Shown: positions 32,545 to 44,439, numbered from the stretch's first letter. The stretch: 64,000 bases of DNA from Metallyticus violacea (GCA_030762175.1 CM060842.1:43929501-43993500), one strand, 5' to 3'. The notes: a model not told the origin generated them from the letters alone. Translations and numbers: made by a program.

Positions 32545-33190
32545 AAATATTAGATGAGATTGTCGGGGCTGCCACCATTGCCGTTAAGTTTGGAAATAAC
32601 CCAATTTTTGTTTTGATTGCTTGGGAAAAAGGTATGGTTTCTGACCCTTTTATAGTTATATCCCCTGTTGTTGCCATTTTCTATACTCTGTTGTCTTATG
32701 GGTTCTGTGGAAATTAACAAAGCTGCTAATTTCTGCAAATGTTGCAAATTTATCTGCTATTTCATTACCACAATTCCCTACAGAAAGGAGCTTTCGTGCA
32801 GGAAGTTATAAACTAATTCCTTTATTCTAGAGTTGTTTTTCTTCTGATTTCCTCTATAGGACTATTGTGGGTTTTTGTGCTATTAAGGGATAGTAATGTA
32901 ATTCAATTATCGGTGCGTATCGTATCTTTCCTAGAATGGGTGTAGATGTTTGTAGATTCCCCATTGTGTCAGGGGCTATAATAATTCTTCTTCTTGATCA
33001 TTAGAACATTAGTTAGAGGATTTAATATTTAGCTGGTGTGTTTGTTTAATGTCTATGCCGGATGTAACACCGCAATCACTTTTACTGTCATCTGTGAAGA
33101 TCATTACTGGACCATACTTTCCTTCGGCTGTCTTACCAACACTGATCGAATCTCCTGGATGTTCCCAATTGCTTGACGCTTCTTAATGGT
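32545..33190 (-). pseudogene. LINE RNase H domain remnant
   Basis: Minus strand: PVMIFTDDSKSDCGVTSGID (~33050-33110; RNase H TDGSK block with first Asp) and, ~300 bp further, NCGNEIADKFATFAE (~32730-32770; GHxGNExAD block with His position lost and last Asp kept), then HRTHKTTEYRKWQQQ and an open tail to ~32550. Stops occur between the blocks. It is the same domain as in the intact LINE at 2065-8018 but a different, much older family. Confidence 0.7.
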
Positions 33191-33194
33191 CTAC

Positions 33195-34183
33195 ATGTCG
33201 GGCTCAAATAGAGTTGAATACGCTTTCCGGATGGAAAATGAGCATGTAAACGGGGAGCTAAGAGCCAAGTTCGATCCTACTAAAACTAGGAATGGAATAG
33301 TTCAATTCGAATTGAAATGCATGTAAGCGGGTCATAATGAGATTAAAATGAGTTTGTTTAAGCGCACTAACGTTACACATTTTTATCATACAAAATCGGT
33401 ACTCATTCCATATTTACCCACAAAATGCATGTGTATTAAGTGCCATTTAACCTTGTGTGCCAGTTTTATCTTTCCAAATTTTACTTCTTAAATCAATAAT
33501 TAATTACCTGTTTAAACATGTTAACTAATATATAACAATTGAGAGCGAGCCTCTCTGGAGTTGAAAATGCCTATTTCTGGAATTATTTCAATACAAAGCA
33601 AAGATCTCCGTACGTCTGGGGAAGTTTGTTCCAGCTACTTTTCAGCCGGAAGTAATTGCACGTTTGACCTGTCTTAGCTTCTGTCAAAAGAGAAATAAGG
33701 CTAATTAACGTATATTCGTTCTCATAGATAGTCAAGCTACACTTAGTGTACTTAAATATCATCCCGGGGGAATAGGACAATGGCAGTGCTGGACTTTGCT
33801 GGCAAATAGGAGGAAGGAGAAGGGAGTAGGTATGTTTTTAAACAGTGAGACAGCTCAGATCGAAGAGGCAGAAACCGGTAAGGGGTGTAGGGGAACATTT
33901 GTTTAGTTATTTGTACATTATGTGATAAAATGCCAGTTATTTACTTTTATATTGTTTTATTTTCTGTTTGTTTTATTTAAGTTTTTAAAAAATTCTATTA
34001 TATAGCATTTTCTTTTTTCGGTTATTTATTTATTTCATTATATTTATTGTCTCTCTTAAGAGTTTAATATTGGTTTGTGCAATTTCATGTATTTTCTAGT
34101 GTATTGGAGATGCACATACTATCCCAGGACCCGTGCGACATGGATAAGTTAGATTTGTAACAAATATTTTGTAAATAAATACA
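33195..34183. other. Unassigned; probable LINE 3'-UTR-like end before (ACT)n
   Basis: No coding content. The stretch ending GTAAATAAATACACTACTAC looks like a retroposon 3' end with an (ACT)n tail, inferred only from the tail. Confidence 0.35.
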
Positions 34184-34207
34184 CTACTACTACTACTACT
34201 ACTACTA
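34184..34207. repeat. (ACT)n microsatellite
   Basis: Seven to eight ACT units. The same tail motif terminates SINE B copy 1. Confidence 0.9.
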
Positions 34208-34758
34208 AATATTATCATGTCAACTCTAGACTTCCATGAGAATATCTCTGTTACAGCTTTGTTGGGTGTCTGAACGGTGATTTACAAACCATATTTTATG
34301 TATTTACGTGTAATACAAAAAAATCAATACAAATGGGAGGAATATTGGTGTGGAACATAGAAATAGGCTGTACCAAAATCTTTCGGATATCCCTATAGGA
34401 AGCTACTGATGAACCGAGGACTGGGGATTAGCTAATGTTGTCAAAATGGTGAAAAACTGTAGGTTTATTATTAGAATATTTGGTATCGGAATGGTATAAA
34501 ATATTGGCCTAGTATAGAACCTGGGTGCCTGAACATCAGAGCATAGAAATTGATGAAGCGGCATTAAACTGTTAAAGGAGAAACCAAAATTGACTTAATA
34601 GGGCCACAATCTTTATTTAACAGCCAAGAAATGAATAAAAGTCTTATTAAAACACCCGATAGCTCCTTGGCTAAAGACCTGAGTAGGAATAAGACACCAG
34701 CAGAGCTAATGGGCATTATCATTCCGGAAAACCTACGGACACTGGGACTGTATGGCTT

Positions 34759-35023
34759 TGATTTGTTTTATATATGAACGCTCTTTAACATCTCAGGTCA
34801 TCAGCGTCCCATTCAATTCAGGGCGTGAAACGGCCGGAAAATTTTGCTCAGAGGCCTCCTTTTTCAGGCTTGAGGTTCTTTATGGACCCATATTTTCCCT
34901 TCTGAAGGAAGCCATACTAAGGATTTTTACATTAGAAAAGAATCCATCGACTCTAACCGGGATTGAACCCGCGATCTTGGGTTTACGAGGCAAGTATGCT
35001 TACCACTGCACACCAGGGCCGAC
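34759..35023 (-). mobile_element. SINE family A, copy 6
   Basis: Minus strand: GTCGGCCCTGGTGTGCAGTG, GTAAGCATACTTGCCTCGTA, GCGGGTTCAATCCCGG, GGAAGGGAA-type block shortened, CATAAAGAACCTCAAGCCTG, GATGACCTGAGATGTTAAAG, AGCGTTCATATATAAAACAA. An internal deletion removes the GTCGTACATTTACGG segment. Confidence 0.85.
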
Positions 35024-36030
35024 AAAAGCCCTATATGCTGTCTATGTATAAGTCTGATAGGACTGCAAAACCCATCTTTCCTAAGCTTGTAGGAAATATT
35101 CTAGAGCTCACAGTGACTCCAGTGCCAAGGTATATAACAACAATAACACAAATCATTGTTAGTACGCACCACCATACAACACTAGCGAACAAAGCAAAGT
35201 TGTACATGAAAATGATTAATACTATAGTTGTTAGTGTAATTATTTAGTTATAACAATTTATCACACAAACCTGAGCGTGCATTTGAGTTACGTACTCTGT
35301 AAGTACACGAACCATACATCTTACACTTTTGATGTTGACAGTTCCAAGCTGTGTTATTCAGCTTTGCACCCTTGTAACAAATAAAAAATTCCAATGATAT
35401 TTCTTCACAACAGAAGAAATAAGCGGCAAAACACTCCATCCTTACAACAAATTACAAAGTGTCGTATAAAGTAATTTGTTTCTTGAAAATTATTTTTGTG
35501 CATAGTTGTTGCATTTTAAGAAAAGCTTAAATATCTCATAAACTTGAGTTTTGTGCTTCTTTATCATTTTTCATGAGTTACGATACCATCCTCACATCAC
35601 AAACAGATGCAACAGCCACATTTTAACACATCCGCTTATGCTAGCAGCAGCCCAGAATTCAGAGACGGTGGTTTTAGATGAAAGCTCTAGAGGAACAAGA
35701 TGACCCGAGGTGGTTGGGTACAAGAGATAATGTCGTCGCTCTAACAAGAAAAGCGGCTTCAGGGAGAGAACAAAAAACAGTCTACTGTTGCCGCCGAGCC
35801 TGGGAACCGTGACCGCCTGAAATCATAAAGGCAGGTGCTATGTTCTCACTAGAGGAATTCCTCTTCTTGTGCATTTGCATACATGCACACGTCACACCGT
35901 TAGAGTGCCACCATAGATAGATTATCGTTGGAGAGAAGAAACCAAAATATTCTCGTCTTCTACTAGCTTTGTCCAAAGAAAGTAACGCGATTTTTATGAA
36001 GTGTTTTTTCTGTGTTTTGAGTGATTTACA
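35024..36030. other. Unassigned sequence
   Basis: No recognisable gene or repeat. 35640-35990 is less AT-rich than the rest and appears low-copy within this window. Confidence 0.35.
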
Positions 36031-36126
36031 AGGGCTACTCGTAAAGGTAGTTTCGTTTAATTATAACAAAAACATAAATTTATCAACACAACTGTTTTTA
36101 AATAGTTTGAAACTTCAAGATTTGTT

Positions 36127-36354
36127 TTATTTTTTCACATAGTTTTTGGCTAAATTCAGATATTTATGATAGCGTTCAACGATGCTTGGAAATTTCGGTG
36201 TCATAAAATTTTGCTGCCTGTGACCGCAGCCAACCAATGACGCTGCACCATGCAATGATTCAATGCGCTGAGATGCAAGTATCTTCTTCTTACGCCACCA
36301 CCACCATCCGTAAACTTCATAAAGTTGCCGGTGGATTTCAGTTATTTGCCACAA
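36127..36354 (-). pseudogene. Internally deleted mariner transposase
   Basis: A 75-aa minus-strand frame joins an N-terminal block ITEIHRQLYEVYG (family EIHRRLxxVYG, first HTH) to a C-terminal block IVERYHKYLNLAKNYVKK (family LVERYxKCLNxxGDYVEK), so the whole catalytic core is missing. On the plus strand TTACAAGGGCTACTCGTAAA at 36027-36046 could be a TA plus terminal repeat; a weak inverted match lies near 36470-36495. It probably represents a MITE-like deletion derivative. Confidence 0.55.
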
Positions 36355-36359
36355 GAAAT

Positions 36360-37639
36360 CGTATCTTACACGCGGCGAAGTTCTCTATTGCAGTTCAACG
36401 AATAACTGCGTGACTATGTGTGATTCAATACATTACTCGAAGCGTATTGAATCAAGCTATACACGGGTTGCTATGGTAATTACTGAGCCCGCTTTATGAA
36501 AACGGAATTAACTTTATGAATAGGCCTTGTAATTCTTTTCTGCCGCCTTCCGGAAATGTTTATGACATGTCACATGTTTACTGTTTTGTCATTTTCTTCC
36601 TATGTTAAAATAAACATGGTTTCACCTAATCTGATTAAAATTAGATACTTTTCATTCGTCATATAATGTCATATTTTTACATTTTTAACATTTTGTCATT
36701 TTTAATCATAATTTAGTTATATTTTATACGCTTTTAATCCATTTGCTTTCAGTAGTATCAGAGATGAATATGGAAAACCCCTGAATTGTTACTTGTAGAC
36801 TTTTTTAAAGTACTTTCATAAAATGTCACTTTCTACGATTACGAGTATAAGTTGCTGCATAGAAAGATATACTGACTTAGAAAGAGAATGAATTCCCCAG
36901 TCATCTTCACATATTGGGGATTGTGGCTTAATGCTGTAAACTACTACACCAACCAATGCAATCGAAGGTGTCTGTAAGTTCAACGAATCAAAACTTCCAA
37001 GACGATGTTTTCAAGTATTACATTAAACCAGGACCTCCCTTGCATAATTTTAGCACAATATCAACAATAATCACACAATAAAAATAAGGTCTTCGAATTT
37101 GTCGAACTTTTTAATGCAAAACTACAGTATATGCTGAATAGAAATGAATGATACTCTACCCTCCATAAGATCGACGACATTCTGAATGGTAAGAGGACAA
37201 TATTCAATGAAGGTAAAACTAAATTCAGTTTGACTTATTTCAAATATGTTCCAATAATATCTTGCAGTATATAGTAAAAGTTGAAAACTTTAAAATATAT
37301 GTGATTTGTTACTGTATTCTCTGCTACCGTCCATCATGTTTTAATATTTATTTCGAAATGTATAGTGTTGAATACTATCTCTTCATTCATTAAAAAAATT
37401 AGAATTTAACAAGAAAGAGTAATATATTACAGTTTCAAAGTATTCAGTAAGAGTTCAAATTTAAAAAGATAAACATTGAAATTGTGCCATAAAATTTCGT
37501 TTTAGACCATGTTAATGTTATAATGTAATGACCTAAAACGCATTTTAAGTCATAAATGCTCGTATATTTGTATTATTTTTAGATTATAAACCCCCGGATT
37601 CTAGTAATCACTGTACCTTCGTTTAAAGTTGAAGCCATT
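36360..37639. other. Unassigned AT-rich sequence
   Basis: Nothing recognised apart from the possible mariner right end near 36470-36495. Confidence 0.4.
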
Positions 37640-37690
37640 TTCTTCTTCTTCTTCTTCTTCTTCTTCTTCTTCTTCTTCTTCTTCCTCCAC
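37640..37690. repeat. (TTC)n microsatellite / LINE tail
   Basis: About 15 TTC units. On the minus strand they are (GAA)n directly following the LINE remnant at 37691-38520, so they may be its 3' simple-repeat tail. Confidence 0.9.
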
Positions 37691-38520
37691 CTCTTTCTCC
37701 TACACAAGATATAGGCCCGTCGACCTGTTATGTCCTCAAACATATCACTACATCTTCCATCGAACCTGTTCCGTCCTCACTTAAACATATCAGTCCATCT
37801 TGTTTTTGGTCTTCCTACTTGATGATATCCTCTAGTATTATAATTTAGTAAATTTTGATACTCATTCCTCTTTTATTCTTAATATATGCTGATACAAATT
37901 ATTTTTATTTTCATTATTTTTTTCATTTAGGTTATATATAACTGATTTCATACTGTTCTTAAAATCTCATCCCTGCAATTTCTATTCTTTTCCTATGTGT
38001 CCTATTCTTAGTTCAGTTTTCATCTTCATGTGTTGCCATTTACACTGTTTTGTTTTATAGAATCTCGTTTTTGTAGCTTTTGACATCTTGTTCTTTAATG
38101 TTCTCCTTATTGTACATTTATTTGTCTTACTTTTTTAGTTTTATAATCAGATCTTCATTTTTACTGTATGATACATTAAAATATAGATAATTAAAATTAG
38201 AGATTTCTTCTATTATTTCTTCATTAATAAACATATTACATGATTATTCCCTTTAAAAGCCATTGATTTTGTCTTGGTTGTAGAAATATTTAAATTATAT
38301 GTCTCCATGATATCTTTCTAAAATTGTTTTCAACTTATATCATAATTTGAATACCCCAGTAGAATAGTTTTCCATATTAAATAATGCTGGCGATAAAGGG
38401 CGTCCCTGTTTGAGCTTTGGTTTATTTCTTCTGTTTTGTTTCTAATTTTAATGTCATTGTAAATTTTAATTCTTGCACGTTTACATAGATTCTGAATTGC
38501 CTTAATCAAATGACTGGGTA
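37691..38520 (-). pseudogene. RTE-like LINE reverse transcriptase remnant
   Basis: Minus strand, mixed frames: LIKAIQNLCKRARIKIYNDI, then LKQGRPLSPALFN (RT motif B, ~38380-38420), an abrupt jump to ETYNLNISTTKTKSMAFKGN, ICINEEIIEEISNFNYL, RTLKNKMSKATKTRFYKTKQ and GRPKTRWTDMF (~37800). In relatives the catalytic FADD motif lies between motif B and the NIS..KTK block; here that part is deleted. Stops are frequent. Same family type as 28055-28415. Confidence 0.75.
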
Positions 38521-38524
38521 TCCT

Positions 38525-39254
38525 TTCTCTTACAAGCTAGAGCAACATGTATTATTTGATACTGTTTCAGATATATCACACACGGTAATATGTCATGAAA
38601 GGACACAATTTTTTATAACAAAACGAGTGGTTTCAGTAGGCATATCTCATAAATCACCTTCTGTCACATCCGTCGAGAATGCAGTTACTTCCAGCATTGT
38701 GAATGCAGGCAGGCGTTTGGAACGAACCTAGTTCTTTATCAATGAATTCCGCTTAGTGCATGTTAAAAATACGAAATTAGAACTAGAAATGAGCAAGTTT
38801 GATCTCATATCCGGTAGTAATGAGTACAACGTACTTTAGGAGATATTTGTACGGTCTGAAGAAATACACAACCATGTCGGTGTAGTCCGCAGGAACATGT
38901 CCAATGGAGAAGTGGGATCTTATGGCAGTTAGAGACCTGAGTGACGCCGATAACAGTAAACAATGGTATCTCCACTGCTCCTTCAAATCCGGACATGTGT
39001 TATTTCTTCAAAATCAACAATCATCTCTCTATGAAGCACACCAAGACTTCGCTTTTTACAGTGAGGTTCCCTATATCTGTCCGTACAAATGTACTTTATG
39101 CGTGGGTCGTAGACCGTACAAGTATATAGAGGAATACATAACAATAAATAAACACTAAAATGGGAAGAACAATATTTACAGATAAATGAATACAAACAAA
39201 TTACATATAATTTATAATTACACTAGTTATTGCGTTCTAACCAGAAAATAAATT
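38525..39254. other. Unassigned sequence
   Basis: Short overlapping ORFs on both strands (e.g. 38904-39158 plus) match nothing recognised. Confidence 0.35.
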
Positions 39255-39530
39255 GTTTCTAGCTTGGCACATTTTGACTAAGAAAATTCTCATATTTATC
39301 CAATTAGTGTGGTTCGCAAACAGATCCCAGCATGCCAATCGACCTCTAATTGCCTTAAAATCGTTTTCAGGAAACAGCGTTTTTCTCAGGTGTTCCCAGT
39401 GGGTACAATCGACCAGAATATGTACCTATTCCTCATCGCCTTCACAAAATGGGTAGATTCTTCTACCAGAGCTATTTTTTTAGCTTTCCAACCTCCCAGT
39501 CTAAACCAGGTCATTCCTGATCTCGGCTTT
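39255..39530 (-). pseudogene. LINE ORF2 C-terminal Cys/His remnant
   Basis: One minus-strand frame with three stops reads TGRLES, KNSSGRRIYPFCEGDEE, VHILVDCTHWEHLRKTLFPE and NDFKAIRGRLACWDLF. The C...H-I-L-x-D-C pattern is that of the zinc-like motif after RNase H in jockey/I-type LINEs. No RT or endonuclease is recognisable beside it, so it is a 5'-truncated insertion. Confidence 0.65.
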
Positions 39531-39534
39531 CTCT

Positions 39535-40605
39535 CTAGAATGAGCATATAATTATACATATTTACCCCAAGTTAATTTAATTTCATTCGATAGGCTCGAG
39601 GAGACTTTCGTTTACATTCGCCTCGCTTTCCTGCCTGCTGATATCCTCTACCCTTGTTTTAATCTTCTTCCATACGTTTTTTATTATTTGCATTGTCTTA
39701 TTGCAATATTGAACTTAGGCCAATTTCGCCGAATCCTCTTTCCACCTCTGCAGCACATGACGTTAGTGTTATATTTCGCATTTTGTGTCTAACATTTAGC
39801 GCGAAGTGTGGGCTGGTCTTCTTGCCTGAGTCTAAGCCGGTATTTCACTGTCCTAATAAAAAGTAGATAAAAGTATAGGAGGAAACAGATCAGCTAAGCG
39901 TCAGAATCGAAGTAAACAGAGAAAACAGAAAGAAAAGAAGATGAACAAGGAAAGAAAAGTGGAAGTCCAAGATGCAAATAAGTTTACAATTAAGAAAACA
40001 GCAGGCAATGATGAAAGAACACACTTTGATTCAGCGCTTCCTTTTTGTTTACCGACTCTTCACTGTAAAGCAAGTGAGACCATCAGCCGGTCATCTCACG
40101 TGACAGGTGACGTGCTTTGAAAGACTTCTACCTGAGCATCACCCCCTTACAGATCGACACGGCGAGCAGGAGAGAGGGAGAAATCAAGGGGTTTTGTTTG
40201 TTCCGCGTGTTTTGGATCTCAAACATATTACACGCGTAACACACACACAAAAAGAAAAAGAAAAGAAAAAACACCAGCACGCCACCACCCCTCACCTTCC
40301 TCGTCGTTTTCAATTTCCTGATTCCCTTGGAGGTCTGATATTCGGTATCATCTGTTTAATCTTCCGAGAAAACATTGAGAAAAGGAAAAGAATAGGGAAT
40401 GGGAAGGAATTGAAAGCTTCCTCGCTTTACAGAGGATTCCCATAAACCTCTAGAAAAGGAGGATATTCAAGAATGCGAAATTTACGTAGAGAAACTTCGA
40501 GTTTTGCGTCCCTTCTTCAGGAATATAACAATAAATGCATTCCTTCATTAATAACAGGATCTAACCGACTGGTATATCAATACTATAATTCGCACAATGA
40601 GAGTG
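39535..40605. other. Unassigned sequence with Lys-rich and low-complexity frames
   Basis: An open plus-strand frame from ~39858 to 40120 is Lys/Arg/Glu-rich, and another (40107-40445) has a KEKEKKKHQH stretch. Neither resembles a known family, and simple purine-rich DNA explains both. Confidence 0.3.
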
Positions 40606-41471
40606 CAGAGTGATTTATACACATTTCTTTCTTTATTTACTTCAAAACGAATGATGGTAGCCACAACTTATATACCTCCAATGTAGAGTACATTTGGAAG
40701 ATTATTAACCTCTATAGAAAATGTTGAAAAGATGCCCCCTCATGATTAAGGCATAATTCTACATGTCGTTTATAGTGTAAAATCCTAGCATTTTGTTCAT
40801 CTCATGGTTCACAGATGTAGATTATGTGCGGCTATCGAACTCTCAGAACTCACGCTATTGGACCGTCCACAATCCACACGTCGTTCATGAAGCATCTATG
40901 CACCGGTTAAAATCGGGGTTTCTTACACAATATCCGCACAGATAATAGTGGGATTTTTTTTAACATATACCAGACTGCGGACACTACGTGTACTGTCTGG
41001 TTGTAATGGAGTTTGTTGAGCAACTGGACATTGTAGAGCTGGGTCATGGAACTTTTCAACAAGATAGCGGTACATTAAACCACTCTATGGCGCTATGTGA
41101 AAGTTTCTTTGAAGACCGAATAATATCCAAGAACTGGTGGCCACCGAGATCTCCTGATTTGACAACACCGGACTTCTTCCTATGGGGTTACTTAAAAGAC
41201 ACACACCCCCAGACATTGGACGATCTGAAGCACAACATTACACAGGAGATTAATGGTATTGACAACACGGTCCTCCAACGAGCGGCCAGTAACATGGAAC
41301 GACATGTTGAGTTATATCTTATGCATGAGGGAGGACATTTCCGACATTTTCTATAGAGGTAAACAATATCCCAAAGATACTCCACATTTGAGATATGATA
41401 AGCTATGGATAGCATCATTCATTTGAAATAATTAAAGAAAGAAATGTGTTAGTTGCATATAAATCACTCTG
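40606..41471 (+). mobile_element. DDE_3-type DNA transposon with long (~165-bp) imperfect terminal inverted repeats
   Basis: The left arm (40606-~40770) and the reverse complement of the right arm (41471-~41300) match at about three bases in four: CAGAGTGATTTATA, ACATTTCTTTCTTTA, GAATGATG, ACCTCTATAGAAAATGT, CCCTCATG, ACATGTCGT. The transposase stop codon (41354-41356) falls within the right arm, so the left arm carries an inverted copy of the last ~20 codons. No clear target-site duplication was seen. At 866 bp it is shorter than an autonomous element. Confidence 0.75.
40800..41356 (+). pseudogene. DDE_3-type transposase remnant (C-terminal half)
   Basis: Begins in the catalytic core (SWFTDVDYVRLSNSQNSRYW, VHNPHVVHEASMH), changes frame, and then stays open from 40988: FQQDSGTLNH (family FQQDGAxxH, second catalytic Asp kept), FFEDRIISKNWWPPRSPDLT, TPDFFLWGYLKD, LKHNITQEINGI and the terminal EGGHFRHFL. 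The N-terminal DNA-binding half is absent. It is the best-preserved of the four fragments of this class in the window. Confidence 0.85.
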
Positions 41472-42104
41472 TGGAATAAGTCTATACTTCATTTTCTCCA
41501 GTTGTGGTAACATTCATTGCAAACCCAGCTCAGCCCGCTTACAATGAAAAGCAATAGCAAACGTAGCGTATACATAAAAGTTTGCAACCAGGCTATTTAA
41601 TGGGACTATTCACAATGATTTACATGGACATTTACTTGAACGCAGCCGCCAGAAAAACGCATAAGTGTTGACGGGATTTAAAAACATCACACAATCGGGT
41701 GGCTATTCAATAAACAGAGTCTGTTGTAGTTGACAGGCCATTTGTTTCTTATATTCACGTTAGGTGTTTATACCGCCCTATGCATTGAGAATGACTCTTT
41801 GGAGTATAAAAGTTAAAGAGAGCTAACTATTCCATTGAACGGAACGGTGTAGTAAAGTAGTTATTTCCCATGATGCACCAGATGTTTTAGTGTATATGAC
41901 TGAATGCAATTTTATTCCAATAAAATAAATGATGGAAATGTATTTTAATGCGAAATATTTGTAGTACACTAAAACTCCTATAATAATGGGTTTGACATAC
42001 AGAGCGACCCAGTGAGCCATGAACCAATTTGAGATGTTTGCCTATGCGTGGTAGCGGCGTACCTTGCCGTCTGTGAGTATCGTAGAGAGACACTGACAAC
42101 AGTT
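41472..42104. other. Unassigned sequence
   Basis: No recognisable content. Confidence 0.4.
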
Positions 42105-42397
42105 TCCTTAACTATTTTAAAAGGTTTTACGTGCCTTCTTCATGAAAAGAGATGCTGAAACTAACCACAGTTGTCTATACATTTCTGACACCTCTTTCAA
42201 GACTATTTCTCGATGTAGTTCTAGGGTATGTGGGTTAGTTTGTGTTGTATACGGTATTTTCTAACTTACCCCTAAAATTAAACTCGCAAGGGGGAGACCG
42301 AGAAGGCCACAAATTCTTACTAATAGCTATGTCATTCTGAAACACTCTTCCAACTTCTCTCATAGAAATATTCGCCACATAAACTGTGAAAGAGTCT

Positions 42398-42400
<3 letters not shown>
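42105..42400 (-). pseudogene. DDE_3-type transposase remnant
   Basis: Minus-strand frame SFTVYVANISMREVGRVFQN, DIAISKNLWPSRSPPCEFNF, GKLENTVYNTN, then after a frame change LHREIVLKEVSEMYRQLW. This matches the (F..DRIISRNLWPPRSPDLTPCDFYLWGKLKNTVY..NPHTLEEL) region; the last catalytic Asp of SPDLTPCD is changed (PPCE). It is cut off upstream by the poly-A run at 42401-42445. Confidence 0.78.

Positions 42401-42445
<45 letters not shown>
42401..42445. repeat. Poly-A run (45 nt)
   Basis: Uninterrupted A tract abutting a transposase remnant whose reading is poly-T on that strand. Confidence 0.95.
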
Positions 42446-42446
<1 letters not shown>

Positions 42447-43872
42447 GAAAGGTTATTACTCTCAAATGGGAGGACAAAATTTATTTACCTGAACCACAGT
42501 TCTTATTTAATATGACTTTAATTTTAAGGTGATGTGTACATATTATAGAGCTTATTCATTTTAATAATCTTCAAAAAATTACAATTAAATCCACCTTCAA
42601 ATTTATATTCCATCAACAATTCATATAAATAAAATTTATTGTAATCCATTATTTAACTTAATTATCACTGCACCTTGACTTGAATTATTATTAAGTTAAA
42701 TATTAAATAGCCTACACCATCTAATGTTTGTTCGGCGAGAAACTGAAATGTATTATAAATATTGTTGTAGAGCCTGCAACTTTAACAACCTTGAATCTTT
42801 CTTCAAATCGTCTTTGAACTTGACGAACATTAATCATAAATAATACACCATTGTGTACATATATTGAGACAGTTCATTTCGCGATTAAATACAGAATAAA
42901 ACATGAGAATTGAGTTAACAGCAGCTAGCCACAGGCTACTGCGACCTTATTCCAGACAACTGCGGGAAACACGTCGGCACATGCTGAGTTGAAAAACACC
43001 TTAAGTTGGTGCGTAGATCATTGAATCGCTCCGTATTAGGTGACATAAAAATATTTTAATTATTTATACAGTTCCTTTGTACATATAATACTTTATAAAT
43101 AAAATAGAAATTTTCTGCTCACAGCCAATTATTAATTTAGTAGAAACAAGTCAAAAAATAAAATTTAAACTGATGAATAAATTCACGCAAACTATTACAT
43201 ACAAAAAAGCAGATATTTTCCTGCAAAAACCTTATTTGAACAGTTAATACAGGGAGTTTTTTATGCATATGGCGGCGTGCTCATTGTGAAATGGCCGCAT
43301 AAAAACTGACATTCATTTCGGGTGTTAATTCCTATAAAGATAAAAACAAGCTTTACGATGAATAAAAATTAATTCCAACAATTTTTCTGCTACTAATACT
43401 GTTGAAAATGCAATTATAAAAATTAACTTTTCTAGTGTGATTATAATTCCTGTATTTCAGAGAATTTGCATGGTTTTCATTCAGAAAGTTTTGTAGCTAT
43501 TCTTGCTCAGCTCTTTTGGTGTTACTGTCTCTGAGAGACTTTTGTGGAGTGCGTTGTATTCCCGCGCCTATCTGTTCTAATATTTCTTTTGTGAGAACAC
43601 GACAATATTCAATTCAAATGAACTGAGCTACTGAAAATGTGAAGCTATGTAAGAGACCGGGAAACTGCAAGTGTAGACTATATGATATCAGGTGACAATC
43701 ACTAGATATACCGAGAGAAGCTGTGAAAAACATACATAAGAAGCATAAGCCTATATGAGTACATTATTTGGCATTATTTCATAATAAAGTCAGAGTTTTC
43801 AATATTTTGTTGGGTATCCATTTGCTTAACTTAGTTTCGACTTTCTTTTCCTTGACTTCATAGGATTTGCGC
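42446..43872. other. Unassigned AT-rich sequence
   Basis: No recognisable content. Confidence 0.4.
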
Positions 43873-43992
43873 AAGGTATATATATAAATGAAAAATAAAG
43901 TAACTCGTGGAACAATGTAATAACTAGAAAAGCATAAATAAATAAACACTTAAATAGCCACACAGTTTGCGTTCTTCTTCAAAGGCAGACTT
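43873..43992 (+). repeat. Unknown dispersed repeat P, copy 4 (degenerate)
   Basis: TATATATATAAATGAAAAAT, AAACACTTAAATAG, CCACACAG and GTTCTTCTTCAAAGGCAGAC follow the order of copies 2 and 3, but the TATTTCGAAC core is deleted. It again begins with a TA run. Confidence 0.4.
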
Positions 43993-44439
43993 TATATATA
44001 TTTTTAATTCTTGTTCATATGCAACTTACATTGCACCTACTGTTTTATTCAAAACTATCCAAAAATGGCCAATTTAAGTCCAGAGACTGAGCCACTGTTT
44101 TAAGTTATTTTGGTACCTTCGAGTTAGCCATAACGTATTACTCTCAGCCGTATGATTGAGATCTTGTCTCACTTAAATAAATATGTACTCTTAGATTATT
44201 TGAGTTCCGTCTCCCTACCTCATATTTTATAATAAACATAAACAAGCAACACAAATGATAAGTTAGCTGTGTTTCACCACGTCAATCAGGTACAAAATTA
44301 ATGTAACATAAACTATGAGAGGGTTGAAGATAACAATAATCGCTGCTTTCTATTGTAAATTTTGAAAAAAATAATACAAATTTATGTTCATTAACAGGCT
44401 GTATCGTATGCCACATTAAAGATAAAACTTATCATATCG

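Noticed and set aside
36467..36480. X-box GTTGCTATGGTAAT
   Set aside because: It lies where the right end of the deleted mariner may fall, so the palindrome can be explained as transposon terminus.
39700..39800. hAT dimerisation-like reading (AAEVERGFG) on the minus strand
   Set aside because: A nine-residue match without neighbouring support.
40107..40445. 112-aa ORF with a KEKEKKKHQH stretch
   Set aside because: Low-complexity purine-rich DNA; no family resemblance.
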